Assembly (NCBI GenBank): GCA_009841615.1
Contig: VXLL01000023.1
Coordinates: forward strand, 46,703-110,702
Direction of reading: 5' to 3'
Source of the DNA: Gammaproteobacteria bacterium
GTDB taxonomy: Bacteria > Pseudomonadota > Gammaproteobacteria > Pseudomonadales > Azotimanducaceae
DNA length: 64,000 bases
The number at the start of each line of letters is the position of its first letter. Within the stretch, counting starts at the first letter, position 1. A model generated the notes under the pieces. The model did not search any database and was not told the DNA's origin. It saw nothing but the letters and a program-made list of their open reading frames with translations. Made by a program: the position numbers and the translations under genes. Positions 55,304-64,000 of this stretch are shown one piece after another.

Positions 55304-56233
55304 CTAAGCTTCGCCTTGTCCAGATTGGTCGGCGATGAGGACGATCGACTTAAGCAATTCTTTACCAAAACTCTCACTCGACATGTCGCGAGTAAAGCCT
55401 TCGACCAACGCTCGAGAAAAACTCGCGATCATCCCGTCGTTGCGACTCAATCTGCGAACAGCTTCTGAACGTGAGTACCCTCCGGAAAGTGCAGCTAGTC
55501 GCAACACCTTCGGGTGATCGGTGAACTCTTTATAAAAGTCATCAACCTCAGGTAGCGTTAGTTTAAAAATTACTCGGTGCTCATCGCTCAGTTTCATTAG
55601 ATGAACGGTTAATGCGTCAAGCAAAATCTGCTCGCATTCCTTCTTTGCCTCTGCCTTGATATCGATTTCTGGTTCAACTATGGGGATCAGTCCATGTTCG
55701 TTAATAATCATTGCGTAATCAAACTGTTGCTCTACGACCCGGTATATTGCACGACGATTTGGTTCCTTTATCACGGACCGCATTTTCGTACCAAAGACAT
55801 CTAGACTCTTTGCCGTTTCTAGGCGCGGACCTATGTCTTGAATTGGTTTCATCATTTGAACACCATTCGCTTCTGGTGCTAAACCGTTATCAATCTTCAA
55901 GAAAGGTAGAACCCCCCGTTCTTGCCAAAGATACACACTACTATTCAAACCATTTACATTTCGGTGCATTGTCTGTTCGAACAGGATAGCTCCGAGGATG
56001 CGAGGATAACCGAAATCTTGGTGCGACATAATGCGTACGCGCATATCGTGAACAAGGTCAAACATCTTCGCTTCATCTTGCTCATACTCATCCGCAGGCA
56101 CTCCGTAGTTTGTCAGTACCTTCGGGGTACTTCCTCCACTCTGATCTAATGCTGCTATAAAACCCGTACCGAACTTCATTCGATCTTGCTTTTCAGTATC
56201 GGTGCTTGGGTTACTAGGGATCTCTAGTGACAT
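55304..56233 (-). CDS. Fructose-bisphosphate aldolase class I
   Basis: 309 residues from the ATG at 56233, which gives the family length and start pattern (about 17 residues before MKFGTGFIAALDQSGGSTPK); longer in-frame starts at 56269 and 56320 lack support. The barrel shows GFIAALDQSGGSTPKVL, GVLPFLKIDNGL, and IIVEPE-like PIVEPEIDI. The Schiff-base lysine is probably in VIFKLTLPEV. It splits fructose-1,6-bisphosphate in glycolysis or gluconeogenesis, without a metal. It is convergent with the SDR gene and divergent from the ArsC-like gene. Confidence 0.93.
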   Translation of the reverse strand: MSLEIPSNPSTDTEKQDRMKFGTGFIAALDQSGGSTPKVLTNYGVPADEYEQDEAKMFDLVHDMRVRIMSHQDFGYPRILGAILFEQTMHRNVNGLNSSVYLWQERGVLPFLKIDNGLAPEANGVQMMKPIQDIGPRLETAKSLDVFGTKMRSVIKEPNRRAIYRVVEQQFDYAMIINEHGLIPIVEPEIDIKAEAKKECEQILLDALTVHLMKLSDEHRVIFKLTLPEVDDFYKEFTDHPKVLRLAALSGGYSRSEAVRRLSRNDGMIASFSRALVEGFTRDMSSESFGKELLKSIVLIADQSGQGEA

Positions 56234-56354
56234 TCTTTTTTTATTCCACTCATAGTTGCATGACCGCATTCGATGGTCGCGTAGCGGGCACAGTGTTAGT
56301 CGATCGGGATTCAGGGTCAATATACTAATTCTGATTTCTCTTTGAACAAGATAG

Positions 56355-56714
56355 ATGAGTAAAGATCTTCAAATATATTTCAACCCAAACTGCAGCAAAT
56401 GCCTGTCCGCATTGGAAATATTGGACGCTGAAAACGCTTCTTTCGAAGTTGTCCGTTACTTAGACCATCCTTTGTCCCGTGATCAACTCGAAGCCATATT
56501 AAACAACCTGTCCGATCCCATAGCTGATTTAGTTCGTAAAGATAAAAGATTTTCTGAACTTGGACTAGATACTGCTAACTTCGACACTCGGAATTCTGTT
56601 GTCAATTTACTTTTGAAACACCCAGAATTGATGCAACGACCTCTAATCCACAAAAATGGAAAGTGGTCTATTGCTCGAACTGCAGAGAAAGTCATTGAGA
56701 TTTTGCGCAGGTAG
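56355..56714 (+). CDS. ArsC/YffB-family thioredoxin-fold protein
   Basis: 119 residues. The redox motif is N-P-N-Cys13-S-K-Cys16 near the N-terminus, and the late QRPLI segment (about 94-98) with the Arg used in the ArsC active site is present. Length and pattern match the glutaredoxin-coupled arsenate reductase family and the YffB/Spx relatives. Arsenate as substrate is not certain because no ars genes are adjacent and the second cysteine at position 16 is not general in ArsC. Cytoplasmic. Divergent from the aldolase gene. Confidence 0.86.
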   Translation: MSKDLQIYFNPNCSKCLSALEILDAENASFEVVRYLDHPLSRDQLEAILNNLSDPIADLVRKDKRFSELGLDTANFDTRNSVVNLLLKHPELMQRPLIHKNGKWSIARTAEKVIEILRR

Positions 56715-56776
56715 ACCTCGATTCGATACGACTAAACAGTTATAAAAGAAGTCTGCTAGTAGTCGACTCTACCCTA

Positions 56777-57238
56777 ATGTATGATGAAACTATGAAATTT
56801 TGGAAGAAACCTCAAAAATACAATATTCGACTACGCGTGACCTCGCTATTGGGATTGTTGATTTTCGCAGTCTGGTTTGTTTCAAGTTGTGGTTCTCCGA
56901 AAAAGCAAGATCCTACCATCACTCTATTCGTTCGCACAGTAGAGAGTTGCATATGCAATTATCTTGACATTGAGGACGATAATCCGTCAGGTCTAACCTA
57001 TGAAGACTTTATCGAAGATTGCAACAAGACAGTCCGAGAATCTCATCCAAATCGATTCGAAGACGTAGAGGACTCGGAACCAGAAATGGACAGTCTGCGT
57101 TGTCCTGAAAAGGTCGAGAGTTGGCAAAAAGTCATAGAAGAGCAGAAACGATTGCGCGAAAATAATCGTAAGTTGATGCAACAAATCTTGGAAGAAACCT
57201 CCGACACACAGGAAGATCCTGATACAGCTGAAGAGTGA
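56777..57238 (+). CDS. Small lipoprotein
   Basis: 153 residues, or 148 from the internal ATG at 56792. A basic start is followed by a hydrophobic segment (LLGLLIFAVWF) and lipobox VSSC, so Cys38 would be acylated. The mature chain is acidic (DIEDDNPSG, EDVEDSEPEMDS) and ends in a helical, glutamate-rich tail (EEQKRLRENNRKLMQQIL). Several cysteines (C48-C50 region) may pair. Function not recognised. It lies between the ArsC-like and selO genes on the same strand. Confidence 0.75.
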   Translation: MYDETMKFWKKPQKYNIRLRVTSLLGLLIFAVWFVSSCGSPKKQDPTITLFVRTVESCICNYLDIEDDNPSGLTYEDFIEDCNKTVRESHPNRFEDVEDSEPEMDSLRCPEKVESWQKVIEEQKRLRENNRKLMQQILEETSDTQEDPDTAEE

Positions 57239-57322
57239 AATGTACACCGAAATCGGTTTCTACGGAACAGCGATAGAAAATCAAGATCGTTTAGTGTACT
57301 ACCAACCAGAAAGCTTTTTTCC

Positions 57323-58903
57323 ATGAGTTCGGCTTTGAAGTTCTCCAATGAATTCGTAGATCGACTGCCTGGAGATCCCGAATCGAGGAACTTCGTGCGT
57401 GTCGTTAGGGATTCTTGCTACTCTTTGGTGGAACCAACTACTACCTCCAAACCATCGCTAATCACCTATTCCCAAGAACTAGCTGAATTACTAGGAACAT
57501 CGCCTGAAAAAATTGGGACGGAGACCTTCACGGAAGTATTCGCTGGTAAACGAACAGTTCCAGGATCTACACCATACGCGATGTGTTACGGCGGACATCA
57601 GTTTGGTCACTGGGCGGGTCAACTCGGCGATGGTCGAGCTATTACGCTTGGTGAAATTGAAGGAAAAGACGGAGTTTCTTACGCGTTGCAGCTTAAGGGA
57701 TCAGGTTTAACCCCCTATTCTCGGACCGCAGATGGATTGGCGGTTCTCCGATCTTCGCTGCGTGAATATGTGTGTAGTGAAGCCATGCACCACTTAGGTG
57801 TACCAACGACAAGAGCATTGTGTTTGATTCGTACAGGTGATCAAGTGTTTCGAGACATGTTTTATGACGGTAATCCTGAATTAGAAACGGGAGCGATCGT
57901 GTGCCGGGTTGCACCAACCTTTCTACGCTTTGGAAGCTATGAGATTTTCGCAGCCCAACGAAATCCTGAAGTACTCAAACTATTAGCTGACTTTACAATC
58001 CAAACACAATTTCCAAATATCAAAGCAGACGGTTCGCCAGACTCGTACGTTCAATGGTTTCGGGAAGTCTTAGATCGCACGGCCTTCCTTATGGCTGAAT
58101 GGTGGCGGGTCGGTTTTGTACATGGTGTAATGAACACCGACAACATGTCGATAACGGGTTTAACCATTGACTACGGACCTTACGGATGGTTAGAGGACTT
58201 TGACCTTGGCTGGACACCCAATACTACGGACGCCCAAACGAAACGATACACCTTTGGCAAGCAACCTCAGATCGCTAAGTGGAATCTACTGCAATTAGCA
58301 AACGTCTTATGCCTCCTTGTCGATGAACCTCTACCCTTACAAGAAGCATTAGACGAGTACGACGGAATCTTCGAGGCATACTACTCGGACGTCATTCGTC
58401 GCAAACTAGGACTTCAAGAATTGAGCGACGATGACACTAATTTGGTGCAAGAACTCTATAGCGTGTTTGATTCCTTCGAAATTGATATGACTTTGTTCTT
58501 TCGGTTACTGGCAAAAGTTTCAATCGATACGTCTGAAGAGCAACAGCTCGTCAAGTCCTTAGAACCTGCTCTCTACAATCCCGAAGATATTTCGAGAGAA
58601 GAACAGGTTAGACTTGAAAATTGGTTACGAACCTATACTGCTCGAGTTCAACATCAAAGTCTAAGTCAGATCGCACGCACCGATCTTATGAACAATTCAA
58701 ACCCGCTTTACGTTCCAAGAAACTATCTTGCGCAATTGGCGATTGACGACGCAGATAAAGGCGAGTATTCACTACTAAGACAATGGACGGAAGTGCTCAA
58801 GAGTCCGTATCAGGAACAGCCCAGAATGGAAAAATTTGCAGCCAAGCGTCCCGAGTGGGCTCGGACTCGAGCTGGATGTTCCATGTTGTCTTGCAGTTCG
58901 TAG
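57323..58903 (+). CDS. selO: Protein adenylyltransferase SelO (YdiU)
   Basis: 526 residues. The pseudokinase fold is obvious: GGHQFGHWAGQLGDGRA, LKGSGLTPYSRTADGLAVLRSS with ATP-binding residues, VMNTDNMSITGLTIDYGP with the metal-binding Asn/Asp, and GWLEDFD. The C-terminus GCSMLSCSS carries the conserved cysteine that corresponds to selenocysteine in animal SelO. The enzyme transfers AMP from ATP to protein Ser/Thr/Tyr residues and is linked to oxidative stress in mitochondria and bacteria. Cytoplasmic. It follows the lipoprotein gene by 84 bases. Confidence 0.96.
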   Translation: MSSALKFSNEFVDRLPGDPESRNFVRVVRDSCYSLVEPTTTSKPSLITYSQELAELLGTSPEKIGTETFTEVFAGKRTVPGSTPYAMCYGGHQFGHWAGQLGDGRAITLGEIEGKDGVSYALQLKGSGLTPYSRTADGLAVLRSSLREYVCSEAMHHLGVPTTRALCLIRTGDQVFRDMFYDGNPELETGAIVCRVAPTFLRFGSYEIFAAQRNPEVLKLLADFTIQTQFPNIKADGSPDSYVQWFREVLDRTAFLMAEWWRVGFVHGVMNTDNMSITGLTIDYGPYGWLEDFDLGWTPNTTDAQTKRYTFGKQPQIAKWNLLQLANVLCLLVDEPLPLQEALDEYDGIFEAYYSDVIRRKLGLQELSDDDTNLVQELYSVFDSFEIDMTLFFRLLAKVSIDTSEEQQLVKSLEPALYNPEDISREEQVRLENWLRTYTARVQHQSLSQIARTDLMNNSNPLYVPRNYLAQLAIDDADKGEYSLLRQWTEVLKSPYQEQPRMEKFAAKRPEWARTRAGCSMLSCSS

Positions 58904-59338
58904 CACTCTATCGGAAGATACCTTCCTTCATGGATTCAGTCCCTATATTTTCTGCGAAAATGCTACGAAACTCTAAAAACACCAATCTTCAACGAACTGT
59001 TGATGATCCTAACATTAGAACAACAGTAATGGCGACATAACGTTTAGGTGAATCAACCGTCGTCTCACTTCAGTTTAGAGACACTCAGAATATTCCGTCA
59101 CCTACTCACATGAACTGCTTGAATGTGGTAATTGGAATTTGATTCGAGAATCTTTGCCGTAGAACAGATTTTTTACCTCTTCCCGTTGCCGTTCTTAAGA
59201 AGATAATTGAAGTCCACCAAAAAAAATCTCGCTCAAAGACTTACTAAATACCCCCGCAATCGCGTTTAAGAATGCAATGCTCTCCAATCGACGTAGATGG
59301 GGGAACGCCAACTCGGGAGTTCACTGTCCCTCCTCAAA
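58904..59338. other. 435-base gene-poor gap between convergent genes
   Basis: No supported coding frame. A short hairpin, GGAAG (58913-58917) / CTTCC (58922-58926), right after the selO stop lacks a T-run. A run of eight A residues lies near 59220. The two flanking genes converge, so this is simply an intergenic region; nothing else is recognised. Confidence 0.35.
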
Positions 59339-61150
59339 TCACTCCAAGTCAGCCTTGTCCTCTGCGCTTAAGAAAGTTCTTGCTCGTTCAATTTGATCAT
59401 CGCTAAAAATTGGTCGGTAGTTGTTCATCCTGATTAGTCGAACAGCGGCTTGCGATTGGATACTACTTGAAGGCAAATCTTCAAGTGATTCAAACAAGTT
59501 TTGGGGATCCTTTGAAGACCACCTGAGGAATACTGTTGAGTAGAAAAATTCTTGATCCGGTTCTTCTAACTCTTTTCCAAGTTCAATAGCTTCGCTAGTC
59601 TGCCCCTCGTCTACCATGTCCGCGGCGACTGAACCGTAGGCGTAAGGTTGGGAATTTTTTCGTACTCGAGGTAGAAGTTCTTTTGCAAGTTCGATATTAC
59701 CCTCTTCAGATATTGTTGTTACAACGTAGTACTCTGCTTCATAACTCCGAGAAGGCGCAGGCTGTTCTAACGCAAGCTCAAAGGCATGATTGGGATCTTT
59801 TTGTGCTAAAAACGGCAAAATCTCCCTCAGCAGAGTGAGACGTTGTGGATCCTCTCGGGTATAGTTAGTTAGAACCCATTCTGTCACATTTTCAGGTTCT
59901 TGCTGAGTCCATTCACTCACGATACTCTCCACAATTGTAGAAGTATTTCCAACGAGATTTTCCACAGAGCTTAGCTTATCAAGTGCATCCATTGGATCGT
60001 GTCGAGCAACGTAAGCAAATGCGATCTCCAATGGCGATATGCGCAACTCCTCAGATATTGCCTCGATATTTTCAATCAACTCATTAGGCTTTGTACGAGC
60101 CCAAGTCCTAGCGAGATCGACTTCAAGATTTGAGGTCAATGAGGAAGGTTCGAAAGTCGAGATAGTGGCAAGTGCGGCTCGAGCATCCGTGCGCGCCCAT
60201 TCGCGAATAATCGTTCTAGACAAAATCAACTGTTCGCGTTCGTCAGCCAGTCCTATGGTATATTTCAGAGCACCTGCTGGAGCCACTTGCGCGATTACGT
60301 TCACCAAATCAGACTCACTCCTTGAGTCCTCTATATCTGAGTATATCTTTGACAGCACCTCGAAGCCTACTTGGGCGTGCCATGCCTCTGCAACTATTGC
60401 TAGTGATTCCGTTTGTAATGAGTCGTCGACATTGTCATCGAGCAGAATGCGCCATGACACCTTTGGTTCCACAATATTCTGTTCAGCCTTCTTCTTGCTC
60501 GCCAACTTGAAAAACGTGTTCTCACCGTCGAGCCGCACGGCAATTTCACGACGCTCGGTATCAGGGAGGTCATCGCGGGCTTCAAGGATCGCGTGAAGTG
60601 CTGTGGTACGCCGCGACCCTGCGAGCGTAATGGCGGCATCAACTGCGTGATCTAAATCGGTTACTGCCCACTCGCTAAAAACAGTCACTAAAAGTTCATC
60701 GAGTTGAAATTTTGATACATCGTCTAGATATTGAAGAGCTTGTCTTGGATTTTTCGAAGTCAGATTCCTAAGAATGACAATCTGCGCTAACTTACGATTA
60801 CTCTCCCTTTCAATTTTTTTAGATTGATTCCACCACTCGTTCAGTTCCTGTTCAGACGCAGATGCGAGGCTGGTGTAGAGAGCTCTGTAGTGTTCAGCGG
60901 TACTGCCCTGTTCAAAGATTTGCTGAAATTGCCCAAATTCGACCGCATTCTCTAAAACACCGTCTCTATTGTTGGAGGACTGTTGCTTATCCCCTCGAGC
61001 AGATTCGTATGTAGATTGATCATTCAACGATTTGGAATTTTGGATTGCAAACACAGCAAAAATCCCAATTGCTAGTCCAATGGTGAATGAAGTTCCAACT
61101 AACAGGATACTTTTGAATCCTGTTAGAGATTGCCTGTTTGTAGTCGTCAT
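59339..61150 (-). CDS. Membrane-anchored helical-repeat protein, paralogue 6
   Basis: 603 residues, ATG start. Signal anchor at about 15-38 (ILLVGTSFTIGLAIGIFAVF), linker, then the family blocks SEWAVTDLDHAVDAA...EARDDLPDTE and EPKVSWRILL...TESLAIVAEAW. Repeats include REWARTDARAALATI and RTWARTKPNELIENI, spaced about 32 residues. The C-terminal tail is FSDDQIERARTFLSAED. It lies downstream of paralogue 7 on the same strand after a 519-base gap. Function unknown; predicted periplasmic solenoid. Confidence 0.88.
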   Translation of the reverse strand: MTTTNRQSLTGFKSILLVGTSFTIGLAIGIFAVFAIQNSKSLNDQSTYESARGDKQQSSNNRDGVLENAVEFGQFQQIFEQGSTAEHYRALYTSLASASEQELNEWWNQSKKIERESNRKLAQIVILRNLTSKNPRQALQYLDDVSKFQLDELLVTVFSEWAVTDLDHAVDAAITLAGSRRTTALHAILEARDDLPDTERREIAVRLDGENTFFKLASKKKAEQNIVEPKVSWRILLDDNVDDSLQTESLAIVAEAWHAQVGFEVLSKIYSDIEDSRSESDLVNVIAQVAPAGALKYTIGLADEREQLILSRTIIREWARTDARAALATISTFEPSSLTSNLEVDLARTWARTKPNELIENIEAISEELRISPLEIAFAYVARHDPMDALDKLSSVENLVGNTSTIVESIVSEWTQQEPENVTEWVLTNYTREDPQRLTLLREILPFLAQKDPNHAFELALEQPAPSRSYEAEYYVVTTISEEGNIELAKELLPRVRKNSQPYAYGSVAADMVDEGQTSEAIELGKELEEPDQEFFYSTVFLRWSSKDPQNLFESLEDLPSSSIQSQAAVRLIRMNNYRPIFSDDQIERARTFLSAEDKADLE

Positions 61151-61669
61151 ATTGCAATACCACTCGGTTTTTCGTAAATTTTAGGACGTGCTCTGTCGGC
61201 GTGCATGGAGCGATCAACCAAAATTTAAACGTTTGGTAGATGTTAAAGTCTGGTCTAAACGACGCATGTGTCCAATATGTGAGCATCAATCAAGGAAAGC
61301 ACCTCTTAAAGTCGTAGGGAGCTGTGATTGGGCGTTTCTCTACGCTTTTTAAGAGTAGGAGCATCAATGTACCCTATGCGTTTCTAGTCATACAAAGACA
61401 CTTCATGAATTGAAGATACCAACTAATCGCCCACAGTACTTTTATCAGAGCTTGCCGTAAATCATGACGGTATATGAACGTAGTCTAAATGAGTACCGAG
61501 TGTTTCAAACTTATAGATTCGCTCAAGACACGAGAGTCTTCCTGTTTAACTTTGTGCGACAAAGACTTTAATCTCTACCCAAAACTCATGCCGGGACGAA
61601 TGTAGCTGCAATGCGTTTCCGTTTAAACAGTCATATTTTTGGATACTCGCCCAACGGAGTTTGCATTTA
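61151..61669. other. 519-base gap between paralogues 7 and 6
   Basis: No coding frame is convincing. A 10-base sequence GAGCATCAAT occurs twice (61281-61290 and 61359-61368), 78 bases apart, a possible pair of regulatory sites. The region probably contains the promoter of paralogue 6. No terminator with a clear T-run was seen. Confidence 0.35.
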
Positions 61670-63646
61670 CTACTCTGATAAATCTTCATGAATTAGGTCC
61701 TTGAACATGCGTCTACCCATGTCGAGCAACCTGTTTTCACGTTCGGTCAGAAACTCTTTGAATTGATCCAACTGTTTATTGGTGATTTTGGGAGCCGTAT
61801 CGGGGAGCAAGTAAATGAACAAAAGCCTGGTTCTAATAGCCTTGACCTGTAATTCTTGAGACGGAAGTGCGCGTATCCCTGCGATTAAATGATCAAACGG
61901 CTCACGATGACCGATGTTCCTAGCTAGAGCCTCGTTGTATTCTTTGCGTTCGTGTTCCGGTAGAGCACTGCCCAATTCAAGAGCGTCTGAGATTCTGTCT
62001 TGAGCTTGTAACCGCCACATGACTCGTCGATAAGCGTTTGTTTTTGTCTCACCTTCGCGGACTCTTGTTAGCCACTCAATCGCTTGATCGACATCCCCCA
62101 TCGATCCCAAGACTGTCGCTTCAAATCCTGCGGTATCAGTGGATAATGGCATTTGCTGGGCCATCTCGAAAGCTGTGTACGGATCGGATTTGGACCAAAC
62201 TTGAAACACGTCATCCAAAAATTGCTGCTTCATGGAATCGTCTAGGTGAGACTCTTCAGACTCTATCCAATCAATTGTCGAATTTGGACTTGCTCTGGTA
62301 GCGGACGCAATAATCCGATCGATGGCAAAATAATGTGCCACACTTCTATCGGAATTTCTTCGACGCTCTTCTCGATCACTGCGCGTCTGAGACCAGTCAC
62401 TCGTCTCACGCAGAAGTTCGAGTGCGTGGAACGGAGAGGCTTTGGCTACTTCTAATGCAACTTCAACATATACAAGATCGTGATACTCTGGTGGAAATTT
62501 TTCCAATGAGACGAGTGCGAGATCGGGCTCCCTCAACGTCCAACGACCAATAATGTCTTCAATCACATCGTGCCGGATGTCTTGAAGATCTGTGCCTTCT
62601 AACCGATTCCATAATGTCTCTGGGTCGCTACCGAACCACACGTCGCTAACAGCAGAGAGCAAGTCCACATCGAGTGCTTCACCTAAACTCACTAAGTACT
62701 CAAACATCTGTTCTGGGTCGCTAACTGCAATGTCGGACACAAGTCTCGATCGAGCCCCGTTGAAGAACATTCGTGTGCTTTGTGACATGTTGCCTTTCGA
62801 CTGCGCATCGAAAACTTCCAAAACTCTCGGCAATGAGTCCAATCCCTGCGCGAGAACAAAATTCACAGCCTTCCTTTCTGCTTCGCGAAAGTCAAAGTCA
62901 CCTTTTGATATAGTGTTTTCAAGTTCTGTAGCGATGTTATCCAGTGAAGTGTGGTCTCGAGCCAGTAGATGCTGGTCTAGCAAGCCAGTTAAGTAATCCT
63001 CTTGAAACCCTAACTCTCTACCCATTTCAATCACGCGCGATCGGTGGAGGGAAGTACTACCGTCGATTAGTCCTAATAGTCCTTGCCTTTTTAATCCGGT
63101 GTCGAACAGAGCCAAAAACTTGACCGCTTCGTCCTCATACATCTGGGGCCATTCACTCATCACACCATATACCACAATCTGTGCGGTTTGTTCGTCGAGT
63201 TGTTCAATCAGGGATTGAACCTTGTCGCTGTCAATTTCGAACAATTTAGACAGTACAACACTCCTCAGCCAATGCGTCGTATGAATGGATTCAAACGCCA
63301 ATGGATATTCACGAACTTCGTGAAATATTTCCACAAGCTCATACTGGGTCGCATCATCAACGAACCGCAGTAACGCTTGCTTTAGGTCAAAGAGATTGTC
63401 ATATTCGGTCAAAGCGTCAAAGAGCGAGTCTTCGTTCATTTTGGAACTGTTTTGCCGCGCCGACCCACCAGATTTTGAATCTGAGACAAGTTGCTCCTCG
63501 CTATCACTGTTTTGTACTTCAGTGTTTTGAACGAGCACATCAGTATTTACTGGCTGTGGAAGAAAAATCGCTCCTACGATTTCGATGCCCACAAACACCG
63601 GTATTGTTAATGCCAAAAATCGAACTAATTGTTTATTCTGGTTCAT
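61670..63646 (-). CDS. Membrane-anchored helical-repeat protein, paralogue 7
   Basis: 658 residues, ATG start, the longest in the family here. Signal anchor at about 7-30 (LVRFLALTIPVFVGIEIVGA), linker, then repeats with W/DP positions such as WFGSDPETLWNRL and WSKSDPYTAFEMA. It is the most diverged full-length member: the second family block is reduced (AVNFVLAQGLDSLPRVLEVF) and it has a charged insertion (about 415-430, TRSDREERRRNSDRS). The tail is ITNKQLDQFKEFL. Its ATG is 6 bases after the stop of paralogue 8, so the two form an operon. Function unknown. Confidence 0.87.
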   Translation of the reverse strand: MNQNKQLVRFLALTIPVFVGIEIVGAIFLPQPVNTDVLVQNTEVQNSDSEEQLVSDSKSGGSARQNSSKMNEDSLFDALTEYDNLFDLKQALLRFVDDATQYELVEIFHEVREYPLAFESIHTTHWLRSVVLSKLFEIDSDKVQSLIEQLDEQTAQIVVYGVMSEWPQMYEDEAVKFLALFDTGLKRQGLLGLIDGSTSLHRSRVIEMGRELGFQEDYLTGLLDQHLLARDHTSLDNIATELENTISKGDFDFREAERKAVNFVLAQGLDSLPRVLEVFDAQSKGNMSQSTRMFFNGARSRLVSDIAVSDPEQMFEYLVSLGEALDVDLLSAVSDVWFGSDPETLWNRLEGTDLQDIRHDVIEDIIGRWTLREPDLALVSLEKFPPEYHDLVYVEVALEVAKASPFHALELLRETSDWSQTRSDREERRRNSDRSVAHYFAIDRIIASATRASPNSTIDWIESEESHLDDSMKQQFLDDVFQVWSKSDPYTAFEMAQQMPLSTDTAGFEATVLGSMGDVDQAIEWLTRVREGETKTNAYRRVMWRLQAQDRISDALELGSALPEHERKEYNEALARNIGHREPFDHLIAGIRALPSQELQVKAIRTRLLFIYLLPDTAPKITNKQLDQFKEFLTERENRLLDMGRRMFKDLIHEDLSE

Positions 63647-63652
63647 ATTTAT

Positions 63653-64000
63653 TTACCGTTGCAGCAAAAGACGAATACTTCGTCGTTGTGCAGGCGCTAC
63701 GTGCTGTAATAATATCTTTACTTCATCGTCAGAATACAACGCTTCGTCATCAGAGAACGAATGAAACTGTAGCGCGCGTCGAGCCATTGTGGAGCGCGCT
63801 TTTGTTACAGGTAGGGTTGAGATTAGTTCCACGATCCTTTTTGGTGGTTCTTGTGTAACTATGTCAAAAGCTATGCTGTTGTAAAAACTCTCTTGATCCT
63901 TTTCGGAAAGTTGTTTCCCAAGCGCTAAGGCTTCATCCGTTCTTGAGTCGTAAATGAGTCCGGTCGATACGGTTTTAAATGCCGCAAGTTGGGTAGCACC
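63653..64000 (-). CDS. Helical-repeat family protein, paralogue 8 (5' end beyond the window)
   Basis: The reading frame is open to the window edge, giving the C-terminal 115 residues. The segment RTDEALALGKQLSEKDQESF aligns with paralogue 6 (TSEAIELGKELEEPDQEFF), and QEPPKRIVELISTLP with KDPQNLFESLEDLP. The end YSDDEVKILLQHVAPAQRRS has the family tail form [FY]SDDxx. It is directly upstream of paralogue 7 (6-base gap). It shows that the cluster continues beyond this window. Confidence 0.8.
   Translation of the reverse strand, partial: GATQLAAFKTVSTGLIYDSRTDEALALGKQLSEKDQESFYNSIAFDIVTQEPPKRIVELISTLPVTKARSTMARRALQFHSFSDDEALYSDDEVKILLQHVAPAQRRSIRLLLQR

Noticed and set aside
58783..59040. 85-residue frame over the selO end
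   Set aside because: It overlaps the selO coding end in another frame and has no codon or domain support.
1..64000. CRISPR arrays, insertion sequences and prophage
   Set aside because: No regularly spaced direct repeats, transposase or phage structural genes were found by reading both strands and the predicted proteins.

Overview
The window looks like a chromosomal segment of a Gram-negative, aerobic, probably marine gammaproteobacterium of moderate (mid-40s %) GC. Supporting signs are a TonB-dependent receptor, lipoproteins, Tat-exported proteins, a periplasmic HtrA protease, a leucine/acyl-CoA degradation cluster and SelO. The species cannot be named from the sequence alone. Genes are dense, on both strands, with many GTG and TTG starts. 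No phage, insertion sequence or CRISPR array was seen. One tRNA-Asn(GUU) lies at 20102-20177.

Layout. 1-5019: three tandem + strand members (the first cut by the window edge) of a family of membrane-anchored helical-repeat proteins. 5079-9043: lipoprotein, YbjQ protein, small membrane protein, HIT hydrolase, LapG-like cysteine peptidase, TrmH-type RNA methyltransferase. 9159-16762: an island for nickel-pincer nucleotide cofactor synthesis (larC, larB, larE) with an Fe-S aldo/keto reductase just upstream and exonuclease III just downstream. 17374-19934: Tat-exported aldo/keto reductase-like protein, alpha/beta hydrolase, TerB protein. 20373-24073: two more repeat-family members. 24250-34110: M48 protease, ankyrin protein, rubredoxin, epimerase, modABC molybdate importer, peroxiredoxin, FAD monooxygenase, HtrA protease. 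34181-41809: YdbS/YdbT-type PH-domain proteins, a third aldo/keto reductase, NYN-domain protein, exported isoaspartyl methyltransferase overlapping a glyoxalase II gene, NTF2-like protein. 41973-47229: HMG-CoA-lyase-like enzyme, biotin-dependent carboxylase alpha subunit, enoyl-CoA hydratase, nitronate monooxygenase-like protein. 47250-54385: solitary DNA methyltransferase, TonB-dependent receptor and an unusual exported fusion of an M14 zinc carboxypeptidase to an argininosuccinate-lyase-type domain. 54482-58903: SDR, class I aldolase, ArsC-like protein, lipoprotein, SelO. 59339-64000: three more repeat-family members on the minus strand, the last cut by the window edge.

The two most unusual items are these. 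(1) Eight paralogues of an inner-membrane-anchored alpha-solenoid family in three clusters account for roughly a fifth of the window. They share a conserved N-terminal block and a conserved C-terminal end but are otherwise strongly diverged. (2) The 924-residue M14 carboxypeptidase / fumarate-forming-lyase fusion keeps the catalytic motifs of both halves and sits directly upstream of a TonB receptor gene. It suggests an envelope system that takes up or processes an amidated or N-succinyl-type substrate; that substrate idea is inference.
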